Positions 38,534-49,649 of a DNA stretch of 64,000 nucleotides are shown here, piece after piece. The notes beneath the pieces were generated by a model that searched no databases, was not told the origin of the DNA, and was given only the letters and a program-made list of their open reading frames with translations. Each line of letters begins with the position of its first letter. The stretch's first letter is position 1. The DNA is from Halicephalobus mephisto (taxonomy: Eukaryota > Nematoda > Chromadorea > Rhabditida > Panagrolaimidae). The stretch lies in contig SWDT01000054.1 in the NCBI GenBank assembly GCA_009193035.1, positions 155,937-219,936 of the forward strand. Reading direction: 5' to 3'. The position numbers and the translations under genes were made by a program.

Positions 38534-40389
38534 TTACCTGCAATAGCAACTTTTATTTGGGTACTTTTTCTTGAATATATCGACAAATTTACCAGTAATG
38601 GCGTTGAACATAGTTTTTTCAGAATACTTCCCTGATGAAGCATAAGTGTTAATTTGACTCGTTGACAAATAATCCTTCAAGTACTGTATATCTTCTCGAC
38701 ATTGTTCGTCTTCCAATTTCTCTTTGAATCGGTCTTTTTTATTGAAAAATATCAAAAGACCACAGTGTTCCGTCGCTGGGTTGTTGAGTAGTAGCCTCAT
38801 GTACTCGACTGATTCATCAAGAAGAGTGTATTTGCTGTGAACAGGATGAGGAACGTTGTAGTCCGACATCGAAACTACTAATAATATGAAATTTCTATCA
38901 TCCTCTTTACTTTGGTAACACCAACTAGTAAGAAAATCCGTCAATCTTAGCTAAACAGAACGATGATTGAGATTCAATTTGCTTCTGAATCTTACCAATT
39001 CTGATTTCTGGCCTCCTACGTCTGTTAACTCAATTTTAGTCTTATGTAACATGAACCTGTAGGGTTCCATATCTGTTGTTGGTCTTCTACTGTGAACTTT
39101 ATCGTCGAAACTGGGATTATAATCATCTTGAAATACTTCCTATAAAGTCACACAGTTATAAAAACGAGATGTGGATATTTTTACGAAATCGTCTCAACAC
39201 GAATTTCCGGAATTCTTTGGAAAATTCGAGAATCTTTAGTTTTGGACATTCATTTTGAAAGATTCTCCAAACTCTGGAAGGTCCAGAAGTTGTCATAAGA
39301 TTCTCGGAGATAGGAAAACTCCTTATTGGATTTCAAAAGGTCTTAGAAGTTTCCAGAAAATTCGAGTTAATTGAATTTCGTGTTAAATCAAAGTAAAAAC
39401 AAACTGTTATTTTTTTAATAGTGAAAAAGTGCTGAAATCCATCGAATAATTTTTTATGGGGTAAGCTCATTTTGTTACTCATCTTGATCATGTTCTTGAT
39501 GGCTGAGTCTTCGAAGAGGTTGATCAAATTTTGCCTAAATTCATCGTCAATAATCAATGGCTCTAATTCATCATCGTTATCGCAGATGTTTTCTATTTTC
39601 AAAGCAAATTCCTTGTTTTCCTCTTTTTCAAACTTCTCGTCAACCATCCTTGTCATCTGAAAGAATTATCAAGGGGATTACAGTATTTTGGAAGACATAC
39701 TTTCGAAAATATATCGAAACAGTCCAGAATATTCTTTCGAATAGTGTCTTGCCAGATGTTCTGATCGATATCTGTCAACTTCTTTTCTGTCCAATCTTCG
39801 CTGCAGAATTTGTAGGAACTATTCGTCTGACACAGACTCTGCAATTGTCGAATAATTGTCGACTTTCCAGCAGAACCCATTCCTGCCATGAAGAATCTAT
39901 TAATAGGATCTCCTCCTACCGATTTCTGGAAAAATCACACTGTGATAAAAAAATGGATTTCTAAAGAATTATCTCAATATGAATTTCCAGAACTTTGAAC
40001 TTCAGACTTTGGTTCTAAAAATTCCCGCTGAATTCCAAAGTGTTCAAAAAACTCTTAGTGCATTTTTAAAAACATTAAACTTTTCCATAAAATCTCGAAA
40101 ATTTGGAAATCTTCCATTTGATTTTGGAAAGTTCCAAAATGTTCCTATAGAGTTTTAACGAGAAAAAATCAATATCAGAAACTAAAATTGTCTCAGTAAA
40201 ATTTCTCAGAACTGTTGATTTCAAATATGAAGTTCGGAATTTTCTACTAGAATGTTCTATGAGATTCTCGAAAAGTTGAAGAAATTACGCTAGATTCTAG
40301 AATCTACGAAATTTTCGTTTTATAAAAAATTCCAAACGTACCGTTCTGTCATCTGGAGACCTCTCATTCTTGAAACACAACAAGCCCAT
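38534..40389 (-). CDS. Divergent heterotrimeric G protein alpha subunit
   Basis: Five minus-strand exons: 40342-40389, 39701-39925, 39405-39656, 38996-39139, 38534-38950; 361 residues, the normal G alpha length. N-terminus MGLLCF carries Gly2 and Cys5 for myristoylation and palmitoylation. G1 is GMGSAGKST (usual GAGESGKST), followed by a helical domain. Switch I has RRPTT (Arg and Thr kept), switch II is DVGGQKSELLRL with catalytic Gln kept but the usual RSERRKW lost, and G4 is FFNKKD. The TCAT loop is weak (TYASSG). The C-terminus (FVDIFKKKYPNKSCYCR) differs from all canonical G alpha tails. Fits the nematode-specific gpa class. The exact paralog is not assignable. Confidence 0.88.
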
Positions 40390-40929
40390 AGACTATTTAT
40401 AATCTTAACAGAATTAGAGTTATATAACACACAAAACGTAATAGAGCTAAATCAATACGAGAGAAGCGTCTGCACGATGTCGATAACCTTATCTTAGATT
40501 TATGCTCATGAAGTCATTGGTTTCGGGTTGTATTCTAGCAAACCACGTCCATTATCTCCAATTAATGTTTCTATGTACTTTCGTCCTTTGCAGAAGTTCT
40601 TTAAGCTTCTGTATCAGCGAAAGATCAATGTATATGTTTTTTGTTTTTTGATCATGTTCTTTGAATTTTTTCTTCATCTGCTTAGTTTAAAGTCGGAAAT
40701 TCCTTATGTATTATCTTGTACTTTTATCGTAAATAAAAAATAAAAATAGAAAAAATCAGCAAAATTATGGAATTCAAATTTAAATAAAAATAATTTTTTG
40801 CAGTTTTTGATTTTAGTTTTTCTTAGAATTCAAGTAATAGAAATTAATAATATTTTATCGCCTGAATTTAACGAGAAAATTTTACTCCAACTTCATAAAG
40901 AAATAAATTTATTTAATATTTCCGAATCA
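40390..40929. other. Upstream region of the G alpha gene
   Basis: Unique then AT-rich sequence. ORF 40528-40743 is not supported. Likely holds the promoter of the minus-strand G alpha gene. Confidence 0.35.
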
Positions 40930-41094
40930 TGTTCGAAAAATTTAGATTTTTGAATTAGAGATTGTTCGGAAAATTTAGATTTTTGAATTAGAGATTGTTC
41001 GAAAAATTTGGATTTTTGAATTAAAGATTGTTCGAAAAATTTGGATTTTTGAATTAAAGATTGTTCGGAAAATTTGGATTTTTGGATTAAAGAT
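40930..41094 (-). repeat. 33-bp minisatellite, five units, open in frame on the minus strand
   Basis: Five tandem 33-bp units (TGTTCGAAAAATTTRGATTT..). Because 33 is a multiple of three, a minus-strand frame (40893-41195) encodes repeated SLIQKSKFFEQ. There is no ATG, no splice acceptor I trust and no signal peptide, so I list it as a repeat. Confidence 0.85.
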
Positions 41095-41279
41095 TTAATG
41101 TCGCTTGTTTTCGGAGTTACGAAACCATATATCGAATCTACTGCAACGATTCTAGGTGTCAGATCGAAAATAATTAATTTTATCTTACAACACAATTTAT
41201 TTTTTAAATTAAAAACTTTAATATTATAAAAAATAAATATGAAAATTATAAGTTTTTCAAAATAAATTTCTCTTGAATT

Positions 41280-41760
41280 TTATAAAAACTTCTTGAATTT
41301 CGCAGAGATTTTAAGAATTATTTGGAATCTTGTGGGAGATTCTAAAACCTTATGGTCTCATGAAGGCTTCTAGAGCTTTCTAGAATCATGTGAGAATTCT
41401 TAAGATATTTCGTAATTTACTCTTAATTTTTGGGAATTTCTAAAATTTTATAAAAACTTCTAAAATCATGTAGAAATTTCTGGAAGTTTCTAGAATTTCA
41501 AAGAAGCTTTTGAAACTTCCTGAATCTTCACGAAAACTTCTAGAATTCTGTAGAAATTTCTGGAAGTTTCTAGAATTTCAAAGAAGCTTTTGAAACTTCC
41601 TGAATCTTCACGAAAACTTCTAGAATTCTGTAGAAATTTCTGGAAGTTTCTAGAATTTCAAAGAAGCCTCTGTAATTTTCCAAACTCCGATAGAAATTTT
41701 CAGAATTAATATCTGGAACTTCAAGTTTTGGAAGATCCTCGAAAATCATATCGAGACAAT
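41280..41760. repeat. GAA/TTC repeat array containing HSE-like tandem 80-bp units
   Basis: A region of GAA and TTC triplets in roughly 10-bp phase. From 41471 it becomes a clean tandem repeat: an 80-bp unit (41471-41550), a second (41551-41630) with the same sequence, and a third that breaks off near 41667. Each unit starts TAGAAATTTCTGGAAGTTTC and then TAGAAT, which is five alternating nGAAn/nTTCn pentamers. Confidence 0.9.
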
Positions 41761-42724
41761 ATTCTAATAGTTTTTAATTCTTAATTTCTACAATAATATT
41801 ATTTAAATATCACGACAAAAAAGTCAGTTACTGATTGCTTCGAGAAACAATGAAACAATCGAACAATATTTTCGTAAAAAGTACTTATTTCAATGACATT
41901 GCAATCCAGTTCGATGAATATTTCGACGATTGTTAAAACCATGCTAAAAAACTAAAAATTAATCTAAAAAATAAAAATTAATCTAAAAAATAAAAATTAA
42001 TCTAAAAACTAAAAATTTTTGATAATTTACAAATTATCAACCAAACTTAAAAATATTTAAAAAAATAAATACATTCGACAATTTTATAACTTCCATGAAC
42101 AAAAATCCAAAAAAATTAAATTTTTTTCAAACATGTTTAAAAAAATAAATTCCATATATTGACATTTCTAAATTCTTCAAAAAAAAAAAATTACAGATTC
42201 AAACCACAAACTTCACGATGATCGAAAAATTGAAAAAAAATTTTCAAACAATTAAAATTAAAAAGCACAAAAAAATTATTTTCAAAAAAACAATCATAAT
42301 TACTACTTTGAAAAAAAATAAAAATTTCAATTTTTTAATTATATACAATTTCAAATTTCCAACCTTTAATCCAATCCAAACTAAAAATCCTATAAAAAAT
42401 CAAACTTTAAATATTCGTTTATAAAGTAAAATCCAAAAATAACAGCCATAAATAAATACTGTAAAATATTAGAAACCATCAATCATCATACCCATTCTTA
42501 AAATGTAGCATTTATAAGTTACTACATATTTGAAAATAAAATCAAATTACACCAACATTTTGGAAAACCAACATAAATAAGTCAGTACAAGTCACATCGT
42601 GACGACCATCGAAATAGGAAAAATTTAACACTTCAATGTAATTATTTCTTAGTGAAAAGAATTTTACAAAAGATATACCAACCAATGACATACTCAACAA
42701 AACCCTTGTTTATATACGGTACCA
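41761..42724. other. AT-rich spacer with short tandem repeats
   Basis: 41940-42010 has about four copies of a 20-bp unit CTAAAAAATAAAAATTAAT. The remainder to 42640 is AT-rich with an unsupported ORF (42218-42424). 42640-42724 is probably the 3' UTR of the next gene on the minus strand. Confidence 0.6.
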
Positions 42725-45692
42725 TCACTCTGAATCTGGACAAATATCATCAAAAGTATTGGCGAAGCATTCTGCAGCTTCTTCATCAACAACTTTATGT
42801 TTCGGAACTTCCGGCTCCAGTTTTGATTCGGATTTCCTGGTCTTCTTCGCTCTTCTATTTTTGTTTTTGTTATCGGAAGCGATGAACATTCGTTGAAGAC
42901 CACCAGAAACGTTATTTGTATAACAGAAAGATCTGACAGCTGCAACCGAAGTGCCATACTTGTCTGCAAGATTGGCGAATTTTCGTTTACATCCTCGGAA
43001 ATCTGAAACCAAAAGTCATCCACAAAAACAAATCCAAATAACCAACCATTGATAAATTCCAAGTAATTCTTCTGAAGATGAGATTCTCGTAGCCATTCTT
43101 CTGGAGCTCTACCTTCAATGAGTTTTTTCCTCGAGATCTTTTCTGTTGGTACCGATAAAAACACATCTTTACGAGAAGACAAACGTCTTTGATAGAGAGT
43201 ATAAAAGTCATTACCATAATCAAAAATAATTCCTCCATCATCAGACTCTCTTCCCAAATAATAAAGATCATATTCATCTAATTCCGATCGCCTTTTCGGA
43301 GTAGCAATTGCTGGTTTAACAAGAATTTCACGTTCTTCTTCCTTGTTAATTTCATAAACATTCCCATCTGAAGCAATAACCTTCCATGTAGTACACATAT
43401 CAATATCATCATCAGATTCCACACATTTATTCATACTAGACGGAGAATTAGTATCCGAAGATTCTTCTGTCTTCTTGATCATCGCAGGATAATTACCATC
43501 GAGTTCAGGAGAAAGTTCTTCTCTTTCAGATCCGTTCGTAGGTGGTTTGGTATCATCAATTACAGAAATAATTTCTTTTTCATTTCCCTGATTTTCAGGA
43601 ATGTTCTCAGAAGAAACAGGCATCTCCACATCATTAGTTATCTCCAACGTTAGAGTTGATTCCATTTCAGGAAGTTCAAAAACTTCGTCATCAAAGGAAT
43701 CCTGTGTAAGAGGTAAACTAACATCCATATCCATGCCTGAATCAACCCCTTCTAATTCTTGTTTAATCAAATTGCCATTCGTTTCTGCATTTTCTCGTGG
43801 ACTTTCACGTTTCTCACGTAACTGATCTTTTTGGACCAGGTTTTCCTGAGTTCCAATAAACTCCAGTTCAAAAGGCAATGAAGAAGCCCGTCTCTCATTG
43901 TGTTTCTTTTCTTTCAACAGAGGAGTATTCAATTGGTCGATGAGATCGCTTGTAAGACCCAATTCATAGAAGTAAAACCCGAAGTCATCACCTTGTTCTT
44001 CATTAAAAAGCTTTTTTCCAGAGCTGAATAGATAGACTTGCTTAAAGTTCTTTGGTTCATTAATACGGAGAACGGACCAAGCTTTCTTGGAGATCCTGCA
44101 CTTATCCTTGATCGAACAGAAGAAGGAACGTAAATCTCGTCCACGAACACAATAGATATTATGACCCAATATATGGAAATTGGGCTTGATTGGATCAGGT
44201 TCATAACTCCAACGGCTGATGTACCGACAAGTTGGTGGATGATCGATTTCAGAAGTATCATAAACTGGATTAGTTGGTCTTGCATTAGGACGATGTCTAT
44301 GGAACAATTGAAAGTAGAGTCCGCAGAGAGCACATAAGGACGGTTTCGATGATTCGCCGTCATCGGCCAACTCCCACAGCTTCTTCACGCAGTTATCGCA
44401 TTCCTTGCTCTTGCAAACTTCGAAATCATAAGTAGGTGAATCACCTTTGATGACGGATTCGCAAATTTGGAAATCTCTTCCAAGAGAACAAGTTTTCTTT
44501 TTCAAGTCGTAATAAGCGGTCACAATGTCCTTGTACTGCTTGCCCTTCGACGGCATCTAAAATAAATAACCTTCATATAAACAAATAACCCATCACCAAC
44601 TTTTCTAGCGATCAAAGTCATCGATTTGTGATTTTTACGAGCTGCCATGGCTCTATTCAATACTAGGAGATCTGATGCAGTCCAAGACATGGCCTGAATA
44701 GTCTTTTGAAGAACAGATTCAGGATCATCAACAACCTCCATCGCTTTTTGTAGATCATAATCACAATGATGGAGGTGAACCAAGGCCTAAAAGGATTCAT
44801 CAAGTGCTTTCAAGGATAGAGTAACCAACGATATGAGGATTAGCTCCAATCTTCAGTTCACATGCAGCTAGATACTTCTTCACGTCATTCTCATCCAACT
44901 GTGCTGCATCCTCTGGATTGACAACTAGTTCCTCCATGTCTCTTACTTCGGGCTGAAAGGATTTTGCGTATAAATTTGATCCATTAATTGATAAACAGCA
45001 GTTACCTCTGAAGTAGGATCCTTGATTTCTGGCAATCGAGCAGCCAATCGGACAAACTTGTCATTTTCTGGGTCTTCCTTGTCATTCTCGATATCATCTG
45101 TCCCTGAGAGATAGTAAGTTTTTGTTCGTTGTCTGCAAGAACGACGAAGTGGAGCTCCGTTACTGTCAACGGTCACAGTAGGTTGATGAAGTTTCTTCGG
45201 TCTCTTAGATTCATGTCTCTCAATGGAATCGGCATTTACGTGCTTCACAGATCTCCTCTTCCTGACCATTGGTTTGACGGAGAGGGATTTCTGTGGCCGT
45301 GGACGGTTCTTCGGCTTGAAAGTCCTTAAGAGAGAAGGAGGAACCTGGTATGTAAACCTCAGGTTGGTCAAGAAGAGAGCATATAAGACTGATTCGTCCA
45401 AACGATCCTTTTCTGGAAGCGCCGAGTACACCTTCGATATCCCACAAGCCAATTTGTCTTTTAACCTAAAACCCCATATATCAACTGCATGGAACCAGTC
45501 CTTACGCTCTAGCATCCGCCGATTTGCAGTTCCTCCGGACGATATTTACCTTCTGATATGATTTCTTTGGTGGCTCAATAGTCTGTAAACAACGGTATTA
45601 GGAAAAGGGCGATGTGCCCGAGGAGTACTTACCGAATGACTAGGCCCCGTCAAGAAAACTTCAAATTGCCCTTGTTCTGGATCAGTCGTCAT
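42725..45692 (-). CDS. ELM2-SANT-GATA type corepressor protein (EGL-27/MTA/RERE-like)
   Basis: Nuclear protein expected to act in histone deacetylase complexes. Minus-strand exons 45633-45692, 45506-45582, 45006-45465, 44830-44952, 44601-44786, 43047-44556, 42725-43002; 897 residues, in phase. An ELM2-like segment ends with the typical ALVHLHHCDYDLQKAMEVV. It is followed by a SANT domain (MSWTASDLLVLNRAMAAR..KGKQYKDIVTAYYDLKK, about residues 273-322) and a GATA-like zinc finger (CDNCVKKLW..LCALCGLYF, Cys about 355, 358, 377, 380). The middle is acidic; near the end a second helical block (CKRKFANLADKYGTSVAAVR) looks Myb/SANT-like. Three of its six introns start GTTGGT. No BAH domain is seen, which favours the EGL-27 type over MTA. 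Exon 2 and the 40-bp intron after it are the least certain part. Confidence 0.85.
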
Positions 45693-47190
45693 ACTTCAGA
45701 TAGATAGCGAATGCTAAACATTCACCCGTTTTAGTCTACTACAGTAGACTAGATCCAGTGTTTGTGAGGCGGCCGTCAGCGAAAAGAAAACTACGACTGA
45801 GCCTGGGTGAGCGAGGGGCGCGTTCGTTGTGAGAGAACGCACACAGTTAGCTACTGGAACTTTTTTCCACTTTTATAGAGATTAATTGGACATGTAAGCA
45901 CGTATTACCCAGCTTTTAACGGACTTGAGGGATTAATGACCAGTTAATAATAAAAATAGCAAAAAATCACGTTATAGTAAAACCCGAAAGAATTTTTATA
46001 TATTAAAAACCACAGTAACGTCATGAATCGTGTAATTCAGAAGGCCAGAATGATATATGGAATACTGGTTGTTATTTAAGATAGTTTTTATATTCTTCTC
46101 TGTAAGTACATCTGAGCGCGAATTCGAACAAAGCTAAGGTCGCACCGGCAGTTGTGTGAACGCTTTGTTATTCTTTCGTTATAATGTGGTCGATTTCGAT
46201 AGTGTTTACGTTTTTCTAAACACGGTTCCTGCTTTGTAGAATCTTACGGATTCTGATGCACAAAACATGGAAACAGTACCAGGAATCTACATTTAAAAAA
46301 TATATATTTGCAAATAAACAAATTTATTATTTTATGGGAACGCTTCGGGATGGATAAGTCCTTAGGGAATAGTAAATCTGAGCTTTTGGATATCCGGAAA
46401 CGCCGAGTTGATTCCAAAAATAATGATGTTTTTATAATTGTAATCTGGATTTGAACGATGCACTTCAGCAATTTACTTGGAACAGATTATTTTGACGTTT
46501 GTAATTTTCCCAATATATTTTGTTGCTTTTTCTTTAATTTCCTCGTTGTCAGATTTCGAACAGCGATGACTTGAGGAAATAATTGTTCAAAAGGACAGAA
46601 TGGCTTCGTCTGGAGGATCGTCTGTCACGTTCTGTCCCAGGGGGATTTGTTTGGATCCAGTCAAGACTGAATTCTGCTTTCCATTTCACTTCACAGATCT
46701 TGATGTTGTCCTTTTCTCATTTGCTTTTCCTCAGCTTCAACCGCTCATGAAGGATTATTGAAATCCTAGATTAGCGTTTGTTAACGTTTTCTTTAAATTT
46801 GGTTTTTTAACTTTGACTTGGATTTTAAATTTATAAAACGGTTTCTCTTCTGAGGTGTGTGTGCCAGTTAATCCAACAATGCCCGAGGATTAAGGACTCA
46901 TTTTCGCTTTTATCACTTTCTCATTGTGTCGGATTACTGCAAGTTTTGTTCTCCGTCTCGATTCTGGAAAAATATTTAAAACAAACTTTGTTTGAAAACA
47001 AAATTCATTTTTCTGCTTATTCTAACTCCAGAGACATCAGTCTTCGTATTCGTGGACGAAGATTCTCCAATTTTAATAGAGAACAAAGAGCTTCCTGGAC
47101 GTTTGTGTCGAAATTTATTCCATAATTTGATTCCGATTTTTTGCCTCGCTTGGTGGAAGATTGATTTTCTTGGAATTCGTATTTTTCACG
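45693..47190. other. Upstream region of the ELM2-SANT gene and spacer
   Basis: 45720-45860 is relatively GC-rich and probably holds the promoter. 46590-46760 has a 52-codon ATG ORF (MASSGGSSVTFCPRGICLDP) with no support. No repeats of note. Confidence 0.4.
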
Positions 47191-47278
47191 ATGGCGTTGA
47201 GACAAAAACCACCAGGTCATTATGGGAGAAGTCCGTCAGATTCTGGAACTTCTATACTTGTTCGACTTCTGGATTTCG
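47191..47278 (+). other. Candidate alternative first exon A
   Basis: ATG-initiated stretch MALRQKPPGHYGRSPSDSGT..LVRLLDF ending in a phase-1 donor (G|GTTCGT). It has no local continuation; the next acceptor in the same phase that keeps an ORF is 49847, exon 2 of the helical protein gene. Codon use looks coding-like. Confidence 0.4.
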
Positions 47279-47564
47279 GTTCGTGAAATTTCAGTATAGT
47301 TAAAAAAATAATTTTTTTTTCAATGATGCATTTTTAATTTTTAATAAAAAAAATTTAAAAAAATTCATACTATAATCTCTTAAAAATTCAAGTATTTGTT
47401 TCATTTTTATTTTTTATCAACTGGTCAAGTCAAAAATTTTTGTCTAATGAGATCTGCTTTTACGAAAGTGTCTTATTTGGCATATTTCTGTCTTCAAAGA
47501 TGCTTTTCACTTCAAGTTTTGACTTCGTCCTTTGTCGTTTCCAAATTTCTTCTTGAAGAAAAAA

Positions 47565-47595
47565 ATGTCTGTGATCAACAAAATAGTCAAACACG
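47565..47595 (+). other. Candidate alternative first exon B
   Basis: Short ATG-started exon MSVINKIVKH ending in a phase-1 donor (G|GTGAGC). Same phase as candidate exon A and as the coding exon 49650-49728, so all three could join acceptor 49847. Very short, so confidence is low. Confidence 0.35.
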
Positions 47596-47619
47596 GTGAG
47601 CTTCTTTAATCGGTTTCTG

Positions 47620-49160
47620 ATTACCACAAATTCGCGAAAGTTTCTGGAATCTTACAGAATCCAAGTAGGAGATTATGAAATTTCTAAGGATCTTGTAGAA
47701 TTTCCCGATGTATTTTAGAATCTTATCGCATTTTTGAAGATATTATACAATTTAGAAAAAAGTTTTGAAACATTCAAAATTTCATAGATTTTATTTTTTT
47801 TTGAATTTTTTCAGAATTTTATAAAAAATTTTTAAACTTTTCAAAATTATAAAAATTTTCCATAAATTCATTGAAATTTTTCAAAATCATAAAAATTTTC
47901 AAAATTAAAAACTTTCGAAATTTTTCAGAATCTTATAAAAATTTTTGAACTTTTCCATGATCTAATATTAATCTTTGAAACCTTCCAGAATCCATAAAAA
48001 AATGTCCACAGTAAACATCTGAAACCTCAAATCCTAAGATTTTCTAAAATATTTATTTTTAGAAATTTTAATAATCACTTAAATTTCTGTTTTTATAACT
48101 TTATTTAATTGTTTTTGTTTTTATCCAGTAATCTTGTATTATTTGAATCAATAAGGAAAAATTAGTTTTACAAAATTAGAAAATTTACGATATTTTTCTG
48201 AAATAAAAAAATAAATTTCGCAAAAAAATGGTTTTTCGTCAAGTCGATCTTGACGTTGAATTTTCATAAAATTTCCAAGGACTACTTAAGTAAAAATTAT
48301 CGAAAATAACGTTTTTGGGGTTTCCTGTGGTTTCATTCCGGACTGCTTCTGGGTCCGGCCGTTTTAGGTAAACAAAACCCCGAAGACGCCAGATGCGTAT
48401 CTTGAAACCCGTCAAATTTTTCATTTAAACTAAGAGGACTTCTTATGGATTTATCTTCCAAAAAAATCCATAATTTTTTAAAACAGTTTTTTGAAATTTG
48501 ACTTTTTAAACTTTTCAATATTTTTCTGACATCTGCGTAATTAGTTTTTTTGGAAACATCAAATTATAATGTGGCTTTCGTGTTCAAAAAATAAGTTATT
48601 TTTCAAATATAAACGAAAAAATATGTGCATTTATTTCAATGGAACAATATTTTTGCGTATTTTTATTTTATAGTGTTTACAAAATCGTTTTTGGGAAAAT
48701 TCGCTCATTTCCGTTTAGTTTCAGATTTAAACTATTTCATTTTGCCAAAACTGTAGAAGCTTCTGGGATTTTCAGAATCCTCCGATAATCTCGAAGTTTA
48801 TGAAATTTTTTAAAATAATATAAATCCTTAAACTATTTCGAAATTTTATAAAATTTTAGAATTCCATAAAAATTCTGAATTTTCTGAAAATTCCGAAAAA
48901 GTTTATAAATTTCCTAAAAATTATATAAATTTTCGAAATATTTCAAAATTTTATAAAATTTTTATAATTTTCTAAAATTTTATAATTTTATAATTTTCTA
49001 AAATTTTATAATTTTATAATTTTCTAAAAATAATTCTGCAGAATTTTTGGAACTTTCTAAAATCCACTGAAATCTTTTAAAACTGCATAAAATCCAAAGT
49101 CTGGGATTTTCTAGGAGATTCTGAAAATTCTTCTGGAGAGGATTCCGAACCACGCCCATT
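47620..49160. repeat. Dispersed GAA/TTC and AT-rich repeat region
   Basis: 47620-48010, 48770-48960 and 49040-49150 are built of short GAA/TTC-type motifs (TTTCTGGAATCTTACAGAAT and similar). 48890-49030 is a TATAATTTTCTAAAATT array. The GC-richer insert 48240-48430 is unique sequence without a supported ORF. Confidence 0.6.
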
Positions 49161-49649
49161 TGTAATTTCCGAAGTAATAAAATTTTGACATTTATCCGTA
49201 AGTCAACTCTGATTATTTTTATCCGCATTTATCGGTTTCATTCTCGCTTTTTTAATACAATAACTTACGAAATAAATAAAACTCTTATTTTGTAATCAAT
49301 GTCAGGGTTTTCGGAAACGTTGGATGTCCGTTGATTTTCCTCCAGCCGGAAGCATTCTTGGCTTAGGTACTTTTGGCTTTCATTTACATTCATCCCGATT
49401 TCTGTTTGTACCCAAAACACAAAGAGCGGCGTTGTGAAATTTATGCATATAGAAGCTTTCGTTTTTCTAACTTTGCGGAAGGGTTAACGTGTGGCTTGTA
49501 CTTGAAAATTGAAAGGATTTTTTTGGATTATTTGGCTGGTCCATGACATTGCCATGACACTTGTTGAAAGAACATTTCCTAGCCAACATTTTCATTGATA
49601 TTGGATTTAAAAAATATTTATTTTGAAACTAAAAATTTAATTGATAAAA

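Noticed and set aside
46120..46175. A GTTCGAATTC stretch resembling a tRNA B box on the minus strand
   Set aside because: No matching A box or acceptor stem in the expected position.
46859..47303. Overlapping plus-strand ORFs of 88 and 103 codons
   Set aside because: No ATG context, no domain, and frames cross the more plausible short exon at 47191.
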